A DNA stretch of 64,000 bases from Paucibacter sp. TC2R-5 (GCF_025717605.1 NZ_JAJIRQ010000004.1:442804-506803); one strand, 5' to 3'; numbered from the stretch's first letter, positions 25,013 through 34,370 are shown. Numbers and translations are program-made. Notes: generated from the sequence alone by a model not told the origin.

Positions 25013-26524
25013 ATGAATGTGAGAACAAGAATCTGGCTCCTGCCAGTGTTTGCGGCCTTGATTTTTGCGGTCGGCATCGCGGTCGTGTGGGCCTTCTCGG
25101 CGCGCACTTCTTCGGCCATCAATGCGGTCGAGCAGGTGCACTACCCCTTTGTGGACGCGACTTCTCAGCTCGGCGCCCAAATGGACGCCCTGGGCGCGAC
25201 GATTCAGAGCGCAGTGGCCGAGGGTGAGAAAAAGCGCTTGGACGAGGCCAATGAGCGTGCCGCGACGATTCGCAAATTGCTCGATGCGATTGCCAAGATT
25301 GACGGCAAGGCCGATACGGCAGGCAAGCTCAAGGCCTCTTTTGAGGCCTACTTTGCTGCCTCCGTTGACACCGCCCAGTTGTTCTTGGGCATCAAGCAAG
25401 GCGATCAAGCCGGCGCCATCCCGAAGATGCAGGCCGCGCTGAAAGTCTTCGAGGCTGACGTGGCCAAGGCCAGGCGCGAAGCCAGCGACGGTTTTGACAA
25501 TGGCTTGAAGACCGCCGATGCGGGCGTGTCGTCCAGCTTGGCGGCCATCTTGGTGAGTGGCTTGGTTGTGGTGGCTGCACTGGGTGTGGGCTCTTTCTTG
25601 GTCATCGGCAGCGTCTGGCGCCAGCTGGGCGGCGAGCCAGAATATGCGCGCGATGTGATGCGGCTGATCGCTGCCGGCGATTTGTCGCAGTCGATCACCG
25701 TGGCGCCGGGCGCCGGTGAGAGCCTGCTGGCCGCGGTGCGCGACGTGTCACAGGGCTTGGCAGGTATCGTCGCGAATGTGCGCTCGGGCACCGATTCGAT
25801 GTCGGTGGCGTCGCGGGAAATCGCGGTCGGCAACCATGATTTGTCGATGCGGACCGAGAAGCAAGCTACATCGCTGGAGCAAACCTCCAGCAATATGCAA
25901 ACGCTTACTGATACCGTGCGCCAAAGCGCCGAGGCCGCTGCACAGGCGAACCAGCTGGCCGGTTCGGCCGCTACCGTCGCGCGCAAGGGAGGCGAGGTGG
26001 TCAGTCAAGTGGTCACCACCATGGATGAGATCAACACCAGCTCCAAAAAGATCAGCGACATCATTGGCGTTATCGATGGCATCGCTTTCCAGACCAATAT
26101 CTTGGCGCTGAATGCGGCGGTGGAAGCCGCGCGTGCCGGTGAGCAGGGGCGTGGGTTTGCGGTGGTGGCGAGCGAGGTGCGCTCGCTGGCGCAGCGCTCG
26201 GCCGAGGCGGCCAAGGAAATCAAGGCGCTGATCGGCGCCAGCGTCGACCGGGTTGAAACCGGCAGTCGTTTGGTGCAAGACGCCGGCAGCACGATGAACG
26301 AAATTGTCGCCAGCGTGCAGCGGGTTTCGGACATCATCGGCGAGGTGACAGCGGCCACTGGCGAGCAGAGTCAGGGCATCGGTCTGGTCAATCAATCGAT
26401 CACGCAGCTCGATCAAATGACTCAGCAAAACGCGGCCTTGGTGGAGCAAGCGGCGGCCGCAGCCAGCAGTCTGGAGAGCCAGGCGCAGGCCCTGCAAACA
26501 GCGGTGGCGACCTTCAAACTCTGA
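25013..26524 (+). CDS. Methyl-accepting chemotaxis protein
   Basis: A 503-residue transmembrane chemoreceptor. TM1 is at about residues 8-28, followed by a periplasmic four-helix-bundle-sized region (about 30-185), TM2 at about 188-212 and a HAMP domain. The signalling tip TNILALNAAVEAARAGEQ/GRGFAVVASEVR identifies the family. The tail ends AQALQTAVATFKL, with no CheR-binding pentapeptide. GGAGAAGCG lies just before ATG 25013. It is the last gene of the porin/PBP unit and ends at a strong terminator, so ligand sensing may depend on the small binding-like protein encoded upstream. Confidence 0.93.
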   Translation: MNVRTRIWLLPVFAALIFAVGIAVVWAFSARTSSAINAVEQVHYPFVDATSQLGAQMDALGATIQSAVAEGEKKRLDEANERAATIRKLLDAIAKIDGKADTAGKLKASFEAYFAASVDTAQLFLGIKQGDQAGAIPKMQAALKVFEADVAKARREASDGFDNGLKTADAGVSSSLAAILVSGLVVVAALGVGSFLVIGSVWRQLGGEPEYARDVMRLIAAGDLSQSITVAPGAGESLLAAVRDVSQGLAGIVANVRSGTDSMSVASREIAVGNHDLSMRTEKQATSLEQTSSNMQTLTDTVRQSAEAAAQANQLAGSAATVARKGGEVVSQVVTTMDEINTSSKKISDIIGVIDGIAFQTNILALNAAVEAARAGEQGRGFAVVASEVRSLAQRSAEAAKEIKALIGASVDRVETGSRLVQDAGSTMNEIVASVQRVSDIIGEVTAATGEQSQGIGLVNQSITQLDQMTQQNAALVEQAAAAASSLESQAQALQTAVATFKL

Positions 26525-26558
26525 GCTTCAAACCCAAGCGTTCAAGTTTGAAAACCGA

Positions 26559-26587
26559 GGCCCGCCGGCATGCCGGCGGGCCTTTTT
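26559..26587 (+). terminator. Rho-independent terminator after the chemoreceptor
   Basis: A perfect 12-bp palindrome GGCCCGCCGGCA / TGCCGGCGGGCC followed by TTTTT. It ends the porin-PBP-chemoreceptor operon. Confidence 0.92.
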
Positions 26588-26588
26588 C

Positions 26589-26594
26589 TATAAT
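26589..26594 (+). promoter_or_regulatory. Candidate -10 box (TATAAT) for the rhodanese-grxC-secB run
   Basis: A consensus TATAAT directly after the terminator, 57 bases before the preferred TTG start at 26651. The -35 region falls inside the terminator stem and matches poorly. Confidence 0.45.
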
Positions 26595-26650
26595 CATCGT
26601 TTTTCGCCCTTGTGGTGCCCCAATATCTCTCCAATAACCGGACTCCCCCT

Positions 26651-27061
26651 TTGAACTTCCTGCTCGATAACTGGATTTTGGTTCTGGTCGCCTTGGCGTC
26701 CGGTGGTTTGCTGCTTTGGCCGAACTTGGTCAATAGCAGCCAAGGTAAGGCGCTGTCCCCGGCCGAGGCGGTACGCTTGATGAACCGCGAAAAGGCGGTG
26801 GTGATCGATGTGTGTGAGCCGGCCGAGTTTGCCGCCGCTCACGTAGCCGGTGCCCGCAACATCCCTTTGGATGCGCTGGAAGGTCACAAGTCTTTGCCGT
26901 CCAACAAGGCCTTGCCCTTGGTGGTGTTGTGCAAGAGCGGCGCCAGGTCACAACGCGCGGTGGCGACGCTGCGCAAGCTGGGCTATGAGAATGCACAGGC
27001 GCTGGCCGGTGGCATGAATGGCTGGCGGGAAGCCAACCTGCCTATAGAGAAGAGTGCCTGA
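26651..27061 (+). CDS. Membrane-anchored rhodanese-like sulfurtransferase
   Basis: A 136-residue protein with an N-terminal membrane helix (NFLLDNWILVLVALASGGLLLWP) and one rhodanese domain. VIDVCEPAEFAAAHVAGARN and the active loop LCKSGARSQRA contain the catalytic Cys. A TTG start at 26651 is chosen because the helix begins there and relatives open with FLLDNW. A GTG at 26612 would lie almost at the transcription start. Two bases separate it from grxC, and secB and gpsA follow, an arrangement common in betaproteobacteria. Confidence 0.87.
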   Translation: MNFLLDNWILVLVALASGGLLLWPNLVNSSQGKALSPAEAVRLMNREKAVVIDVCEPAEFAAAHVAGARNIPLDALEGHKSLPSNKALPLVVLCKSGARSQRAVATLRKLGYENAQALAGGMNGWREANLPIEKSA

Positions 27062-27063
27062 AT

Positions 27064-27324
27064 ATGCAAACAGTCAAGATGTACACGACCCAAGTCTGCC
27101 CTTATTGCGTGCGGGCCAAGGCCTTGCTGAAGCAACGCGGCGTGGAGCAGGTGCTTGAAGTGCGGATCGATTTGAATCCGACCGAGCGGGATGCGATGGT
27201 GGCCCTGACCGGCCGACGCACCGTGCCGCAAATCTTTATTGGCGACACCCATGTCGGTGGCTGCGACGATCTGATCGCGCTGGATCAGCGCGGTGGCCTG
27301 CAGGCCTTGTTGCAAGCGGGCTAA
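27064..27324 (+). CDS. grxC: Glutaredoxin 3
   Basis: An 86-residue dithiol glutaredoxin. The active site is CPYC (residues 12-15), followed by the glutathione-binding TVPQIFIGDTHVGGCDDL. It reduces mixed disulfides using glutathione in the cytoplasm. It is two bases from the rhodanese gene and just upstream of secB, as often seen in Burkholderiales. Confidence 0.96.
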   Translation: MQTVKMYTTQVCPYCVRAKALLKQRGVEQVLEVRIDLNPTERDAMVALTGRRTVPQIFIGDTHVGGCDDLIALDQRGGLQALLQAG

Positions 27325-27432
27325 TTTCAAGAGGGGGGAAGCCCCCAGCAAATCGTCATAAACGCTAGGTGATAATTGCCGGCGTTGCCCGTAGCAATGC
27401 TTGGCGGGTCTCACTCAAATTTGAAAGCAATC

Positions 27433-27903
27433 ATGTCCGAAGAGAACAACATCCCCAGCAACGCTCCCGTGTTCCAGATTCAGCGCATGTATCTGAAGGA
27501 TCTGTCGCTGGAGCAGCCCAATGCGCCCCAGATCCTGTTGGAGCAGACCCAGCCTCAGGTTGATATCAATCTGGCCTTGTCCGCCGAGCCTGTGGCCGAA
27601 GGCGTGTTCGAAGTCTGCGTGACCGGTACCGTGACCACCAAGGTCGGCGAGCGTACCTTGTTCCTGATCGAAGCCAAGCAGGCCGGTATCTTCGAGATCC
27701 GCAATGTGCCGCAAGAGCAGGTCGAGGGCATCCTGGGCATCGTCTGCCCACAGATGATTTACCCTTATCTGCGCGCTATCGTGTCGGACGTTTGCACTCG
27801 CGCCGGCTTCCCGCCTGTGTTGCTGACGGAAGTTAACTTCCAGGCCATGTTTGAAGCTCAGCAGGCCCAGCGCGAAGCCGCTGCCTCGCCAACGCTGAAC
27901 TGA
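27433..27903 (+). CDS. secB: Protein-export chaperone SecB
   Basis: A 156-residue tetrameric export chaperone that keeps preproteins unfolded and delivers them to SecA. Family blocks are [25 protein letters not shown]-like [18 protein letters not shown], and [27 protein letters not shown] split across conserved strands. ATG 27433 gives the usual MSEEN-type opening. A terminator follows. Confidence 0.97.
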   Translation: MSEENNIPSNAPVFQIQRMYLKDLSLEQPNAPQILLEQTQPQVDINLALSAEPVAEGVFEVCVTGTVTTKVGERTLFLIEAKQAGIFEIRNVPQEQVEGILGIVCPQMIYPYLRAIVSDVCTRAGFPPVLLTEVNFQAMFEAQQAQREAAASPTLN

Positions 27904-27920
27904 TCGGTTCCCGCATGCAA

Positions 27921-27962
27921 CGCGCCCCACGCTGCTTCAGGCAGCCGGGGCGCGTATTTTTT
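27921..27962 (+). terminator. Rho-independent terminator after secB
   Basis: A GC-rich stem (CGCGCCCCACGCTGC with GCAGCCGGGGCGCG, small mismatch) around TTCAG, followed by TATTTTTTTT. It ends just 15 bases before gpsA, so gpsA may be partly read through. Confidence 0.88.
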
Positions 27963-27976
27963 TGTCGAGCAAGCCT

Positions 27977-28999
27977 ATGAAAATCAGTGTTTTGGGCGCT
28001 GGCGCCTGGGGTACGGCCTTGGCGATTCAGGCCAGCGCCCGCCATCAGGTGAAGTTATGGGCGCGCGACGCAGCGGCGGTCGCCGTTATGCGTGCGTCGG
28101 CCCGCAATAGTCAATACCTGCCCGAGGCGGTTTTGCCGCCGGCGCTGCAGATCGAGTCCGATCTGGCCGCTGCAATCGCGCATGCCACGCAAGAGGATGG
28201 CTTGATCGTGGTGGCCACGCCGATGGCGGCGCTGCGCAGCATGCTGGTCGCCTTGCCCGATGGCGCCCGCGTGCTTTGGTTGTGCAAGGGTTTCGAAGCT
28301 GGCACCGGCTTGCTCGGCCATGAGATTGCGCGTGAGGTGCAGCCGCGCTTGCGCGTTGGGATTTTGTCGGGACCGAGCTTTGCCCAAGAGGTCGCGGCCG
28401 GCCAACCCACAGCGCTGGTGGCAGCGAGCGAAGACACTGAACTTGCGGCTGCCGCCGTTGAGGCTTTTCACAGCGAGCGCTTGCGTGTCTATACCTCGGC
28501 CGATCCGATCGGCGTCGAGGTCGGCGGCGCGGTCAAAAACGTGATGGCGATCGCGGTCGGCACGGCCGACGGCCTACGCCTGCGGGCCGAGCGGATTGGT
28601 GTGAGTGCGGATGCGCCCGGCCTCAATGCGCGTGCAGCGTTGATCACGCGCGGCTTGGCCGAAATGTTGCGCCTGGGGATGGCGCTGGGTGCCCGCAGTG
28701 AAACCTTCATGGGCTTGTCCGGCATGGGCGATCTGGTGTTGACGGCGACCGGCGATTTATCGCGTAATCGCCGCGTTGGCCTGCTCTTGGCCGAGGGCCT
28801 GCCGCTGTCGCAGATCCTGCACGATCTCGGTCATGTGGCGGAGGGTGTTTACAGCGCGCCGACGGTTTTGGCGCGCGCGCAACTCAAGGGCGTGGACATG
28901 CCGATCACCGCAGCGGTGGTGGCTGTGCTGGAAGGGCGGCTGAGCCCGGTGGCAGCGGTTGACTTGCTGATGGGCCGGCAAGCCAAATCCGAGCATTGA
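27977..28999 (+). CDS. gpsA: Glycerol-3-phosphate dehydrogenase [NAD(P)+]
   Basis: A 340-residue enzyme that reduces dihydroxyacetone phosphate to sn-glycerol 3-phosphate for phospholipid synthesis. The nucleotide-binding loop is [12 protein letters not shown] at the N-terminus. [18 protein letters not shown] and [18 protein letters not shown] carry the catalytic Lys. [20 protein letters not shown] is a signature of the family. ATG 27977 is preferred because an ATG five codons earlier would place extra residues before the Rossmann strand. Confidence 0.96.
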   Translation: MKISVLGAGAWGTALAIQASARHQVKLWARDAAAVAVMRASARNSQYLPEAVLPPALQIESDLAAAIAHATQEDGLIVVATPMAALRSMLVALPDGARVLWLCKGFEAGTGLLGHEIAREVQPRLRVGILSGPSFAQEVAAGQPTALVAASEDTELAAAAVEAFHSERLRVYTSADPIGVEVGGAVKNVMAIAVGTADGLRLRAERIGVSADAPGLNARAALITRGLAEMLRLGMALGARSETFMGLSGMGDLVLTATGDLSRNRRVGLLLAEGLPLSQILHDLGHVAEGVYSAPTVLARAQLKGVDMPITAAVVAVLEGRLSPVAAVDLLMGRQAKSEH

Positions 29000-29022
29000 G
29001 CAAGGCTCTTGCTTGTGCGGTT

Positions 29023-29493
29023 TCAGCCGCCGCCCGCGTAACCGTTTTGCCGCCAGGCCTCGAATACCGCCACCGCGACGCTATTGCTCAAATTGAGGCT
29101 GCGTTGCTCAGGCAGCATGGGCAGACGCACCCGCTGCGCTAGGTCGAATTGCTCGCGTACAGCCTCGGGCAGTCCGGCTGTCTCTGAGCCGAAAACAAAG
29201 TAGTCGCCGGCCTGCCAATGTATCTCCGAGAACGGCCGACTGCCCTTGGTCGTGAAGGCAAACATGCGCTCGGCGGGCGGCTGCTGCTTGCTGAGGAAGG
29301 CGCTCCAACTGGCATGCCGGTGCACGGCGGTGTACTCGTGATAGTCGAGCCCGGCGCGCTGCAGCAGGCGGTCTTCCATCAGAAAACCTAGTGGCTCGAT
29401 CAGGTGCAAGCTGCAGCCTGTGTTGGCGGCTAGACGAATGATGTTGCCGGTGTTCGGCGGGATCTCTGGCTGCACCAGCACGATATGGAACAT
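29023..29493 (-). CDS. trmL: tRNA (cytidine(34)-2'-O)-methyltransferase
   Basis: A 156-residue SPOUT (knotted) methyltransferase that modifies the wobble ribose of tRNA-Leu isoacceptors. Family motifs are VQPEIPPNTGNIIRLAANTG, LIEPLGF, FVFGSETAGLP and the C-terminal knot SLNLSNSVAVAVFEAWRQ. The length is normal. It is probably co-transcribed with comF, which ends 34 bases upstream of its start. Confidence 0.96.
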   Translation of the reverse strand: MFHIVLVQPEIPPNTGNIIRLAANTGCSLHLIEPLGFLMEDRLLQRAGLDYHEYTAVHRHASWSAFLSKQQPPAERMFAFTTKGSRPFSEIHWQAGDYFVFGSETAGLPEAVREQFDLAQRVRLPMLPEQRSLNLSNSVAVAVFEAWRQNGYAGGG

Positions 29494-29526
29494 GAGTTTT
29501 TCGAAAAAATCTTGGAGGAGAGAAAT

Positions 29527-30282
29527 TCAGGCAATGCTGGCGTCTGGCGTGCGGGCTACCACCCAGGCCTGCACATTGACGGCGCCGGCCTGTCTGAGCA
29601 CGCGAGCGATTTCATACAACGTGGCCCCGCTGGTCATCACATCATCGAGCAAGACCACATGGCTGCCGCGCAATTCTGCCGCACGCGTGGGTTTGACCGC
29701 AAAAGCGCGCTGCACATTGGTGGCGCGCTCATGCAGGGGCAGCTGCGCTTGTTGCGCGGTATGGCGCACCCGCAACAGCAACTCGGGCTCGCAATTCAGC
29801 TTGCGCTGCCTAGCCAGCGCGCGGGCCAGCTCGTAGCTCTGGTTATAGCCGCGCTCACGCTGGCGGGCCTGCGTCAAGGGCACAGGCAGCAGCCAATCGG
29901 GCGCTTCGGCCTCGGCAATGCTGAGCGCCTGGTTGAGGCGTTCCAGCAGGGTTTCGCGCAGTTCGAGCGCTTGGTGAAATTTGTAGTGCTGCAGCAAGCC
30001 GTCCCAAGGAAAGCCATAGTCCAGCGCTGCGATCGTGCGGTCCAAGGGAGGAGGCTCACGCAAGCAGGCGCCACACTTGGCTTCGCGCCGGCCCGTCAAT
30101 GCCGGGGCCAAGCGAGCGGCGCAGGTCCAGCAGCGTGGCGCCGGCCGTGCATAACGCATCAAGCACTCGCCACAGACATGCTGCTTGCACCAAGCGCGGC
30201 ACACCGCACATTGGCCTGAGCAACGCATCAGTACCCGCTCTACCGAGCTGGGTCTATGAGGTGCGAGGCTGCGCTCAGACAT
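29527..30282 (-). CDS. ComF family protein (phosphoribosyltransferase fold)
   Basis: A 251-residue protein with an N-terminal zinc-ribbon region (CAVCRAWC, CGECL, CWTC, CGACL). A type I phosphoribosyltransferase domain follows, with the PRPP loop VVLLDDVMTSGATL and the family signature RERGYNQSYELARAL. ComF homologues are needed for DNA uptake and transformation in competent bacteria. Their enzyme activity is unproven. ATG 30282 is preferred. A longer frame to 30387 would overlap the divergent methyltransferase-like gene. Confidence 0.9.
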   Translation of the reverse strand: MSERSLAPHRPSSVERVLMRCSGQCAVCRAWCKQHVCGECLMRYARPAPRCWTCAARLAPALTGRREAKCGACLREPPPLDRTIAALDYGFPWDGLLQHYKFHQALELRETLLERLNQALSIAEAEAPDWLLPVPLTQARQRERGYNQSYELARALARQRKLNCEPELLLRVRHTAQQAQLPLHERATNVQRAFAVKPTRAAELRGSHVVLLDDVMTSGATLYEIARVLRQAGAVNVQAWVVARTPDASIA

Positions 30283-30303
30283 GGCTTCAATATACTGCCC
30301 CCA

Positions 30304-31224
30304 ATGTCTGCTTCGCCTCCCCCCCCTAAGTACGAAAACGCCGGCCCACGAGAGCTGGATGCCCTTGCTCTTGCGCGTCATGCCCATCGTTTAGCCCAAG
30401 CCGAAACGCCGCCTTGGCTGCATCTTGATGTGGCCGCGCGGATGGCAGAGCGGCTCCCCATCATCAAGCTGCAGCCCAAGCGGGTAGTGCAGTGGTCGGC
30501 CTTTTTGGGGGCAACGGGGCAACTGCTGAGCGACGCCTATCCCAAGGCCGAGCAGCAGTGGGTGGAGGTAACGCCGGATCTGCGCGCGCGCAGCGCGGCC
30601 GTCAACAAGCGTGCTTGGTGGCAACTCTTGCCCGCAGGCTCGCAAGCCGCGGTGCTGGCCCCCGAAGCCGTCGAGGCCGGACGCGCGGACTTGGTCTGGG
30701 CCAATATGTGTTTGCATGCCAGCCCCGATTTGCCCGCCGCCTTGAAGGCCTGGTCAACGGCCTTGGCGGTGGACGGTTTCGTGATGTTTTCTTGCCTGGG
30801 GCCGGACAGCTTGGTGGAATTGCGGGCTATTTTCGCGCGCATGGGCTGGGGCAAAACCGCGCCGGACTGGTGGGATATGCACGATGTCGGTGACGCCATG
30901 GTGGCGGCCGGCTTTGCTGACCCGGTGATGGATCAGGAACGCATCACCTTGACCTGGGCCGATGGCGAAGCCTTGCTGCGCGATCTGCGTGCGCTGGGCG
31001 GCAATCTCGCGCCGGCACGCTTCCAGGGTAGCCGGGGGCGCACTTGGCGGCAAAAATTGTTGGCCGAACTCGAGAGCTTGCGGAGCGGAGATGGGCGCCT
31101 GAAGCTCAGTCTTGAGCTGGTCTATGGGCATGCATTCAAGCCCAAGCCCAGGCTGCGTATCAGTGCTGAAAGCAGCCTCTCACTCGAAGAAATGCGGGCG
31201 ATGGTGCGCCGATCGGGGGCATGA
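30304..31224 (+). CDS. BioC-like methyltransferase with an atypical SAM motif I
   Basis: A 306-residue protein whose middle, ADLVWANMCLHASPDL with FMFSCLGPDSLVELR downstream, is diagnostic of BioC, the malonyl-ACP O-methyltransferase that starts biotin synthesis. The region where motif I (DxGxGxG) should lie reads VVQWSAFLGATGQLL and lacks the usual Asp-x-Gly-x-Gly. The following acidic strand is WVEVTPD. S-adenosylmethionine binding may thus be altered or lost. No other biotin gene is near. ATG 30304 follows 21 bases after the divergent comF start. Confidence 0.75.
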   Translation: MSASPPPPKYENAGPRELDALALARHAHRLAQAETPPWLHLDVAARMAERLPIIKLQPKRVVQWSAFLGATGQLLSDAYPKAEQQWVEVTPDLRARSAAVNKRAWWQLLPAGSQAAVLAPEAVEAGRADLVWANMCLHASPDLPAALKAWSTALAVDGFVMFSCLGPDSLVELRAIFARMGWGKTAPDWWDMHDVGDAMVAAGFADPVMDQERITLTWADGEALLRDLRALGGNLAPARFQGSRGRTWRQKLLAELESLRSGDGRLKLSLELVYGHAFKPKPRLRISAESSLSLEEMRAMVRRSGA

Positions 31225-31286
31225 AGTGCCGCAAAGACCACAGAGAGGTGATGGCGGTAGGCTAAACTATTTAATTAGTCAACATT

Positions 31287-31307
31287 TGACCCCGTAGTCT
31301 AGGGTCA
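31287..31307. promoter_or_regulatory. Inverted repeat TGACCC-N9-GGGTCA upstream of the cox operon
   Basis: A 6-bp dyad spaced by 9 bases, about 87 bases before coxB, in the only AT-rich part of the 169-base gap. It may be a regulator site for cytochrome oxidase. Nothing else in the gap was assigned. Confidence 0.3.
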
Positions 31308-31393
31308 GGACTTGCCGTAAGGCTTGAGCTGGCGCAAATGCGAGCTGATTCCTGCGGCTTCCCAGAATTGAATTAGAAACAAGAGTGACGACC

Positions 31394-32587
31394 ATGAAAA
31401 TGATGAACGCACGAGTGCATCAGGCCGCGCGCCGCTTGGGGCAAGTGGGGCAATTGGCACTTGCGGCCGGTGCAACGCTGGCGACGCAAGTGGCCTTGGC
31501 GGTGAACGATCTGCCGGGCGGCCCGGCCGTCAATCAGCTCAATCTGCACCCGCCGGTGACCAAGATTGCGACCGACCAGATGTGGTTGCACAACTTCATG
31601 ATGGTCATCTGCTTGTTGATCTTTGTCGCCGTTTTCGGCGTGATGTTTTATTCGATCTTCAAGCACCGCAAGTCCAAGGGCGCGGTGTCCGCCAACTTCC
31701 ATGAGAGCGTGGCGGTTGAGATCGCCTGGACCATCGTTCCTTTTGTGATCGTGATCTTGATGGCGCTGCCTGCTACCAAGGTGGTGGTGGCCATGAAGGA
31801 CACCACCAATGCCGATGTGACTATCAAAGCCACCGGTTACCAGTGGGAATGGGGTTATGACTACCTGAAGGGTGAGGGCGAAGGCATCGGCTTCATCTCG
31901 GCCTTGGATGCTGGGCAGCGGGAAATGTCGGATTCCGGCAAGCCATCGGGCGATGACTATTTGTTCCGCGTTGATCATCCGCTGGTGGTGCCGGTCAATA
32001 AAAAGATCCGCATCATCACCACCGCAAACGACGTCATTCACGCCTGGATGGTGCCGGCCTTCGGCGTCAAGCAAGATGCGATTCCTGGCTTTGTGCGCGA
32101 CACCTGGTTCAAGGCCGAAAAAGAAGGCGACTTCTATGGCCAATGCGCCGAGTTGTGCGGCAAAGAGCATGCTTATATGCCCATCCATGTGAAGGTGGTT
32201 TCCGCCGAAGCGTACTCACAGTGGGTGACCGAGCAGAAGAAGATCATGTCCGCCAAGGCCGATGATCCGAGCAAGGTTTGGGAGTTGCCCGCCTTGTTGG
32301 CGCGCGGCGAAAAGGTCTACAACACCAATTGCGCCGCCTGCCACAAGGCCGACGGCAAGGGCGCCGGCCCGATCAAGCCCTTGGACGGTGCTGCCGTGGT
32401 GCTGAGCGACGAGAAACTCAAGCAGATCTCCGTGCTGCTGAACGGCCAGAACCAGAACACCATGCCCTCATGGAAGCAACTCAGCGACACCGATCTGGCG
32501 GCTGTGATCACCTTCACCAAGAACCACTGGTCGAATCAAACCGGTCAAGTGGTGCAGCCGGCCGAAGTCCTGGCAGCGCGCAAGTAA
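31394..32587 (+). CDS. coxB: Cytochrome c oxidase subunit II with fused cytochrome c domain
   Basis: A 397-residue subunit carrying CuA. A signal peptide (about 1-38) precedes two membrane helices (about 62-88 and 108-128) and a cupredoxin domain with CuA ligands in HAWMVPAFGVKQ and CAELCGKEHAYM. A C-terminal cytochrome c domain has the haem site CAACH and an axial Met in NTMPSWKQL. This caa3-like extension passes electrons from soluble cytochrome c to CuA. ATG 31394 is preferred over GTG 31385, based on the spacing to AAGAG. It is the first gene of the cox operon. Confidence 0.97.
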   Translation: MKMMNARVHQAARRLGQVGQLALAAGATLATQVALAVNDLPGGPAVNQLNLHPPVTKIATDQMWLHNFMMVICLLIFVAVFGVMFYSIFKHRKSKGAVSANFHESVAVEIAWTIVPFVIVILMALPATKVVVAMKDTTNADVTIKATGYQWEWGYDYLKGEGEGIGFISALDAGQREMSDSGKPSGDDYLFRVDHPLVVPVNKKIRIITTANDVIHAWMVPAFGVKQDAIPGFVRDTWFKAEKEGDFYGQCAELCGKEHAYMPIHVKVVSAEAYSQWVTEQKKIMSAKADDPSKVWELPALLARGEKVYNTNCAACHKADGKGAGPIKPLDGAAVVLSDEKLKQISVLLNGQNQNTMPSWKQLSDTDLAAVITFTKNHWSNQTGQVVQPAEVLAARK

Positions 32588-32625
32588 GCGTCTGAACGTC
32601 AACAAGCATCGAAAAAGGAAACAAC

Positions 32626-34248
32626 ATGAGTGCAGTGCTTGACCATCACGGTCACGACGTTCATGACCACCACGATCACCATGCCCCATCGGGCTGGCGT
32701 CGCTGGGTGTTCGCTACCAATCACAAAGACATCGGTACCCTGTACCTGCTGTTCTCGTTCACCATGCTGATGATCGGCGGCGTCTTGGCCTTGTGTATCC
32801 GCGCCGAGCTGTTCCAGCCGGGTCTGCAGTTCTTCAACCCTGAGCTGTTCAACCAGTTCACCACTATGCACGGCCTGATCATGGTGTTCGGCGCCATCAT
32901 GCCGGCCTTCGTCGGTTTTGCTAACTGGATGATTCCACTGCAAATCGGCGCCGGCGACATGGCCTTCGCACGGATGAATAACTTCAGCTTCTGGCTGTTG
33001 ATTCCTGCCGCCTTGTTGCTGGTGGGCTCGTTCTTCATGCCTGGCGGCGCGCCCGCCGCTGGCTGGACGCTTTATGCACCGCTGACCCTGCAGATGGGCC
33101 CATCGATGGACGCGGGCATCTTCGCCATGCACATCATGGGTGCGTCGTCGATCATGGGTTCGATCAATATCGTCGTGACGATTCTGAACATGCGCGCTCC
33201 TGGCATGACGCTGATGAAGATGCCGATGTTCTGCTGGACCTGGCTGATCACGGCCTACCTGTTGATCGCCGTGATGCCTGTCTTGGCCGGCGCGATCACG
33301 ATGACGCTGACCGACCGCCATTTCGGCACCTCCTTCTTCAACCCCGCTGGCGGCGGCGACCCGGTGATGTATCAGCACATCTTCTGGTTCTTCGGCCACC
33401 CCGAGGTCTACATCATGATCTTGCCGGCCTTCGGCATCATCAGCCAGATCGTGCCTGCCTTTGCTCGTAAGCGCTTGTTCGGCTATGCCTCGATGGTGTA
33501 TGCGACGGCTTCGATCGCGATCCTGTCCTTCATCGTCTGGGCTCACCATATGTTCGCCACCGGCATGCCGGTGACGGGTCAGTTGTTCTTCATGTACGCC
33601 ACCATGCTGATCGCGGTGCCGACGGGTGTGAAGATCTTCAACTGGCTGGCGACGATGTGGCGTGGTTCGATGACTTTTGAGTCACCGATGCTGTGGGCTG
33701 TGGGCTTTATCTTCGTGTTCACGATGGGCGGCTTCACCGGTCTGATCCTGGCGATGGCGCCGATCGACATCCAGGTGCAGGACACCTACTACGTGGTGGC
33801 CCATTTCCACTATGTGCTGGTGGCCGGTTCGCTGTTCGGTATGTTCGCTGGCTATTACTACTGGGGTCCGAAGTGGACCGGTGTGATGTATCCCGAGTGG
33901 AAAGGCAAGTTCCACTTCTGGGGCTCGCTGGTCACGTTCAACATCACCTTCTTCCCGATGCACTTCTTGGGTCTGGCCGGCATGCCACGTCGCTACGCCG
34001 ACTACGCTTTGCAGTTCGCTGACTTCAATGCGATTGCATCAGTGGGCGCCTTCGGCTTCGGTCTGATGCAGGTCTGGTTCTTCTTGTTTGTGGTCATTCC
34101 GATGATGCGCGGCAAGGGCGAAAAAGCTCCACAGCAACCATGGGAAGGCGCAGAAGGCCTGGAATGGGAAGTGCCTTCGCCGGCGCCCTTCCACACCTTT
34201 GAAGTGCCGCCCAAGCTGAACGCTGCGGCCACTAAGATCATTGGCTGA
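32626..34248 (+). CDS. coxA: Cytochrome c oxidase subunit I
   Basis: A 540-residue, twelve-helix haem-copper oxidase subunit. Conserved segments include [29 protein letters not shown] with the low-spin haem His, [18 protein letters not shown] with the proton-pathway Glu and the His-Tyr pair near Cu[10 protein letters not shown] with the two CuB His, and VVAHFHYVL with the haem a3/a ligands. A His-rich N-terminal tail is present. This is the catalytic core reducing O2 to water while pumping protons. Confidence 0.98.
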   Translation: MSAVLDHHGHDVHDHHDHHAPSGWRRWVFATNHKDIGTLYLLFSFTMLMIGGVLALCIRAELFQPGLQFFNPELFNQFTTMHGLIMVFGAIMPAFVGFANWMIPLQIGAGDMAFARMNNFSFWLLIPAALLLVGSFFMPGGAPAAGWTLYAPLTLQMGPSMDAGIFAMHIMGASSIMGSINIVVTILNMRAPGMTLMKMPMFCWTWLITAYLLIAVMPVLAGAITMTLTDRHFGTSFFNPAGGGDPVMYQHIFWFFGHPEVYIMILPAFGIISQIVPAFARKRLFGYASMVYATASIAILSFIVWAHHMFATGMPVTGQLFFMYATMLIAVPTGVKIFNWLATMWRGSMTFESPMLWAVGFIFVFTMGGFTGLILAMAPIDIQVQDTYYVVAHFHYVLVAGSLFGMFAGYYYWGPKWTGVMYPEWKGKFHFWGSLVTFNITFFPMHFLGLAGMPRRYADYALQFADFNAIASVGAFGFGLMQVWFFLFVVIPMMRGKGEKAPQQPWEGAEGLEWEVPSPAPFHTFEVPPKLNAAATKIIG

Positions 34249-34253
34249 GCACC

Positions 34254-34370
34254 ATGGCAGTCACCCCTGAACAACAAAAGAGCAATCGGCGCTTGGCGCT
34301 GATTCTGCTCAGCGTTGCGATCGTGTTCGGCGTGGGTTTTGTCAGCAAGATCATGCTGTTCGGTTTCTAA
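34254..34370 (+). CDS. Cytochrome oxidase small assembly protein (38 residues)
   Basis: A short frame ATG 34254 to TAA 34370, encoding MAVTPEQQKSNRRLALI and one hydrophobic helix ending SKIMLFGF. It begins 5 bases after the coxA stop and ends 18 bases before cox11. One-helix proteins in precisely this slot are annotated as cytochrome oxidase small assembly proteins in betaproteobacteria. It is easily missed by gene finders. Confidence 0.85.
   Translation: MAVTPEQQKSNRRLALILLSVAIVFGVGFVSKIMLFGF

Noticed and set aside
31286-31320. TTGACC as a -35 box for the cox operon
   Set aside because: No -10-like hexamer lies 16-18 bases downstream, so the promoter position was left open.
32599-33549. 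A 316-codon minus-strand frame
   Set aside because: It is antisense to coxA. The His/Asp/Gln-rich product is a complement artefact of the conserved membrane-helix codons.
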